Part shown: positions 5,159 to 7,459 of the stretch, in pieces
Numbering within the stretch: position 1 is the stretch's first letter
Layout: the number at the start of each line of letters is the position of its first letter
From: Pseudomonadota bacterium
Lineage (GTDB): Bacteria > Pseudomonadota > Gammaproteobacteria > Natronospirales > REEB76
DNA: 7,459 nt
Direction: 5' to 3'
NCBI GenBank assembly: GCA_021779005.1
Contig: JAJYBN010000050.1
Span: 1 to 7,459, forward strand
The notes under the pieces: model-generated
What the model was told of the DNA's origin: nothing
Databases searched by the model: none
The model's input: the letters and a program-made list of their open reading frames with translations, nothing else
Made by a program: the position numbers and the translations under genes

Positions 5159-6985
5159 TTAGTAGCCGATAACTTCGCCATCCTTGCGCATCTCGCTGGC
5201 ACCCCAGTACACATGCTGTATCGGGTCATACATGATCGCCTCGTAACCGCCGAAAGCGCCGGTGCCGGGCACGATGTTATAACCGCGTTTGGCCAGTTCC
5301 GCCTTCACGGATGGATCGAAGCCGGTCTCCATCTCCACCGTACCGATGCCCTCTGACGGCAGACCTGTGGGAGTGGCGTCGCCATAGTGCCGCCAGCGGG
5401 CGGCATCGCCGGCTTCCTGCACGTTCATGCCGAAGTCGATCATGTTGACCAGCACTTGCACGTGGCCTTGCGGCTGCATGTCGCCGCCCATCACGCCGAA
5501 GGCAAGCCACGGCTGGCCGTCCTTCATAACGAAGGCCGGGATGATGGTGTGGAACGGGCGCTTGCGGGGCGCGTACACGTTGGCAGCACCGTCTTGCAGC
5601 GAGTACAGTGCGCCGCGATTCTGGAACATGAAGCCCAGGCCGTCGGCCACCAGGCCTGAGCCCATGCCGGCGTAGTTGGACTGGATCATGGAAACCATCA
5701 TGCCGCTGTCGTCGGCGGTCTCGAAATCGGTGGTGTCGCCGTTGAATAGGCGCGGATCGCCAGGCCCGATGTCCGGGTTGGCGTGGCTGAGATTGATCAG
5801 CTGGCGGCGCTGGTCAGCGTACTGGTCCGACAGCAGGCCCTTGATCGGCGCTTTGTAGAAGCGCGGGTCGGCGTAGTACTTGGCGAGATCCGCATAGGCC
5901 AGGCGCTTGGCCTCGATCTCCGCGGTCAGCGCATCGGCGCTGCCGACACCCATCTTCTTCAGGTCGAAGCCCTTGAGGATATTGAGCATCTCCAGTGCGG
6001 CGAAGCCCTGGCCGTTCGGAGGCAATTCGTACACGTCGTAGCCGCGGTAATCGACTGACTCCGGCTGCACCCACTCGCCGTGGAAGTCGGCAAAGTCGGA
6101 ATACGCAAGGTCGCCGCCGATACGCTTGAAGTAATCCGCCATAGTGTGCGCGATCTTGCCCTTGTAGAACACGTCGCGTCCGCCTTTGGCAATCATGGAT
6201 AGTGTGCGAGCGAGATCGGGGTTGCGGAACACTTCGCCCTGGGACGGCGTGTGGCCGTCGATCAGATACGTATGCTGGGCGTTGGCGAATTCCTCGATCA
6301 GCCCGCGGTTTTTCTCGAAAGCCTTGAAGTTGCCCTTCCAGTACTTGGCGACGATCTCGGTGACCGGGAAGCCGTTCTTGGCATAGGCGATTGCTGGTGC
6401 CAGGTCTTCACTGATAGGCAGCTTGCCGAAACGCTGATGCAGCGCAAACCAGGTATCGACTGTGCCTGGTACCGTTATCGGGAGCGAGCCGAATAACGGA
6501 ATCTGGTCCGAAGTTTTCATGCCGGCTTTCTTATAGGCGGCTGCCACCTCAGTCTGCATCTTGGCGAGGTCGCGGCCCTTCGGCGACCAACCAGAACCGT
6601 TGTAGCCATAGAGCTTGTGTGTCTTGGGGTCGTAGACGATAACAAAGGCATCGCCACCGATGCCATTCAGCACCGGCTCCATGACGCCGAGTACTGCGTT
6701 AGCCGCGATAGCGGCATCCACCGCACTACCGCCTTTCTTAAGTATTTCGATGGCAGCAAGCGACGCCAGCGGCTGCTCGGTTGCTGCCATGCCATGTTGG
6801 GCGAGTACCGGTGAACGCGAGGCCCAAGGCGCCCCTGCGTAACGGTCGCCGCGACCGATCCCGGCATTCGCTGTGGAAACCCAAAGTACACACATCGAAA
6901 GCAGCAATGCTGCGGCAGCTGGCCGCCATTTCAAAATGGCAATAAGTCGGGATGGACGCGCGCACAAATGTTCCGGAAAATTCAT
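5159..6985 (-). CDS. ggt: Exported gamma-glutamyltranspeptidase-family N-terminal nucleophile hydrolase
   Basis: A 608-residue member of the gamma-glutamyltranspeptidase family, self-processing enzymes that hydrolyse or transfer acyl (classically gamma-glutamyl) groups in the periplasm. The ATG at 6983-6985 has GGGG about 8 bases upstream and opens a signal peptide (hydrophobic residues 23-36, cleavage after ANA at 41). In-frame ATGs further upstream fit worse. The large-subunit part begins HGMAATEQPLAS (64-75) and includes NGIGGDAF (107-114). The processing site is GDTTDFETAD: Thr418 aligns with the catalytic threonine of the TTHYSVVD motif in E. coli, leaving a 191-residue small subunit. 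The GxGG segment is GVMGGDMQPQGH (497-508). The classical substrate-binding Arg and Asp appear to be replaced (NGSGWSPK at 129-136; QNRGALYS at 455-462), so a different acylase activity is possible. The protein is full length. A weak hairpin with G-U pairs follows the stop (5132-5150) but has no T run. Confidence 0.92.
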   Translation of the reverse strand: MNFPEHLCARPSRLIAILKWRPAAAALLLSMCVLWVSTANAGIGRGDRYAGAPWASRSPVLAQHGMAATEQPLASLAAIEILKKGGSAVDAAIAANAVLGVMEPVLNGIGGDAFVIVYDPKTHKLYGYNGSGWSPKGRDLAKMQTEVAAAYKKAGMKTSDQIPLFGSLPITVPGTVDTWFALHQRFGKLPISEDLAPAIAYAKNGFPVTEIVAKYWKGNFKAFEKNRGLIEEFANAQHTYLIDGHTPSQGEVFRNPDLARTLSMIAKGGRDVFYKGKIAHTMADYFKRIGGDLAYSDFADFHGEWVQPESVDYRGYDVYELPPNGQGFAALEMLNILKGFDLKKMGVGSADALTAEIEAKRLAYADLAKYYADPRFYKAPIKGLLSDQYADQRRQLINLSHANPDIGPGDPRLFNGDTTDFETADDSGMMVSMIQSNYAGMGSGLVADGLGFMFQNRGALYSLQDGAANVYAPRKRPFHTIIPAFVMKDGQPWLAFGVMGGDMQPQGHVQVLVNMIDFGMNVQEAGDAARWRHYGDATPTGLPSEGIGTVEMETGFDPSVKAELAKRGYNIVPGTGAFGGYEAIMYDPIQHVYWGASEMRKDGEVIGY

Positions 6986-7089
6986 GGTTTTACCCCGTAA
7001 CATATTCGTAGTTGCGACAATAATAGCACCGGTGCGGAGCGGTCGCTTGCCGATTCGTATCATCAGCCAGGCGCCATAAAAGCTTACAG
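6986..7089 (-). promoter_or_regulatory. Upstream region of the gamma-glutamyltranspeptidase-family gene
   Basis: This 104-base segment lies between the gene start and the inverted-repeat element. It holds the likely ribosome binding site (GGGG just before the ATG) and, on the minus strand, a TATTAT hexamer (complement of about 7018-7023) that could serve as a -10 box. No matching -35 was recognised. The frame stays open here, so an N-terminally extended protein starting at 7003 or 7063 cannot be ruled out, but it would bury the signal peptide. Confidence 0.25.
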
Positions 7090-7120
7090 TGTGTTGACGC
7101 TAGCCTTAGAATGACCCTAT
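7090..7120 (+). repeat. Left terminal inverted repeat
   Basis: This 31-base repeat pairs with 7223-7252. The only difference is one extra G at 7103 relative to the right copy. The base just outside (7089) does not match the right side. Confidence 0.85.
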
Positions 7121-7222
7121 GTGCTAATTGAACATTGCCCCCATGATTTGCTGTACGCCCCTTTGGGGACGGTGCTTTGCCTCCCCAGCCGGGGTCAGTT
7201 TGAGATTAGCATCATGGCGTCA

Positions 7223-7252
7223 ATAGGGTCATTCTAAGGTAGCGTCAACACA
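7223..7252 (-). repeat. Right terminal inverted repeat
   Basis: This 30-base repeat is the inverted partner of 7090-7120. It contains the stop codon and the last five sense codons of the adjoining YHS-domain frame. Confidence 0.85.
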
Positions 7253-7443
7253 TTGGGATCCGCTTCAAATTGTTGCAGGCAATGAGCGCTGCAATAACGC
7301 CACGCCTTACCTCCCTGATCCAGTTGATGAGCCGAATCGGCTGCCACGTTCATGCCACACACGGGATCGGTAAATGTTTCTTGGGCAGAAGAACTTATAG
7401 TTTTTTTCCTTGACAGTGGACGACAGCAATCAACAGCCAGCAT
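7234..7443 (-). CDS. YHS metal-binding domain protein, probably truncated at its 3' end by the inverted-repeat element
   Basis: The 69 residues in view carry a YHS domain: FTDPVCGMNV (residues 24-33), the YCSAHC pair (Cys51, Cys55) and the LQQFEADP helix end. Such domains bind heavy metals such as copper. They occur alone or at the N-terminus of metal-transporting P-type ATPases, where they follow the form DPVCGM...YxFCS...C...F.ADP and then usually an aromatic residue. Here the frame turns into element sequence right after ADP: the last residues VLTLP and the TAG stop (7234-7236) are encoded by the terminal repeat. The ATG at 7441-7443 has no evident ribosome binding site, and the frame stays open to the window edge, so the true start may lie outside. 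It could be a stand-alone YHS protein that lost a few residues, or the stump of a longer metal transporter gene. Confidence 0.7.
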   Translation of the reverse strand: MLAVDCCRPLSRKKTISSSAQETFTDPVCGMNVAADSAHQLDQGGKAWRYCSAHCLQQFEADPNVLTLP

Positions 7444-7459
7444 GAACAGCCAATATTTG

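Larger units (their letters stand above)
7090..7252. mobile_element. 163-bp inverted-repeat element, MITE-like or internally deleted insertion sequence
   Basis: The left end (7090-7120) and the right end (7223-7252) are inverted copies that match throughout except for one inserted base (G at 7103) in the left copy. The ends start TGTGTTGACGCTA and finish with the complement, giving TGT...ACA termini. Just inside, both ends contain TGACCC, and a further copy of that hexamer lies at 7192-7197 on the complement. TG...CA ends with internal repeated motifs recall IS21-type elements, but this family assignment is only an impression. The 102-base interior has no transposase and no credible ORF. It contains two short CCCC/GGGG hairpins (7158-7168 and 7183-7194). 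No target-site duplication is visible at the borders. The right end forms the 3' end of the YHS-domain gene. Confidence 0.7.

Noticed and set aside
5387..6496. Several rightward open frames across the gamma-glutamyltranspeptidase-family gene
   Set aside because: They are antisense frames within a full-length, family-conserved gene; none has a recognisable domain or a good ribosome binding site.
6986..7063. Upstream in-frame starts (7063 and 7003) for the gamma-glutamyltranspeptidase-family gene
   Set aside because: They would place up to 26 residues before a well-formed signal peptide, and the ATG at 6983-6985 has the better ribosome binding site.

Overview
The window looks like part of the chromosome of a sulfur-oxidising proteobacterium, perhaps a gammaproteobacterium. 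Base composition is moderately GC-rich. Several genes encode exported proteins, and the centrepiece is a thiosulfate dehydrogenase of the TsdA family. The lineage is inferred from gene content and protein style only; no rRNA or other marker gene is present.

Left part (1-3975). A leftward, edge-truncated gene for an exported dienelactone-hydrolase-like protein faces a rightward three-gene cluster across a 129-base divergent gap. The cluster encodes a periplasmic DsrE-like protein with a single cysteine, a periplasmic ModA-like substrate-binding protein with no transporter partner in view, and a four-haem cytochrome. That cytochrome fuses a cytochrome c4-like diheme unit (TsdB-like) to a complete TsdA module. 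Gaps of 37 and 28 bases suggest one operon. My reading is a periplasmic thiosulfate/tetrathionate module in which TsdA interconverts thiosulfate and tetrathionate and the fused TsdB part passes the electrons on. The two smaller proteins may bind, deliver or handle sulfur species, but that is inference.

Middle (3976-5158). A 408-base stretch without an intact gene holds a possible remnant of a membrane protein on the minus strand. Next, also on the minus strand, come a stand-alone response-regulator receiver domain, a perfect 10-bp tandem repeat in its upstream region, and an unrecognised 49-codon small ORF with a very good ribosome binding site.

Right part (5159-7459). A minus-strand gene encodes an exported gamma-glutamyltranspeptidase-family enzyme. 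It keeps the processing/catalytic threonine but lacks the residues that recognise the gamma-glutamyl group in the classical enzymes. Upstream of it is a 163-bp element bounded by near-identical inverted repeats of about 30 bp with TGT...ACA ends. This looks like a transposase-less insertion-sequence remnant or MITE. One of its ends supplies the last codons and the stop of a YHS metal-binding-domain gene that runs toward the right edge, so the element probably truncated that gene.

No rRNA, tRNA, CRISPR array, prophage or intact transposase was seen.
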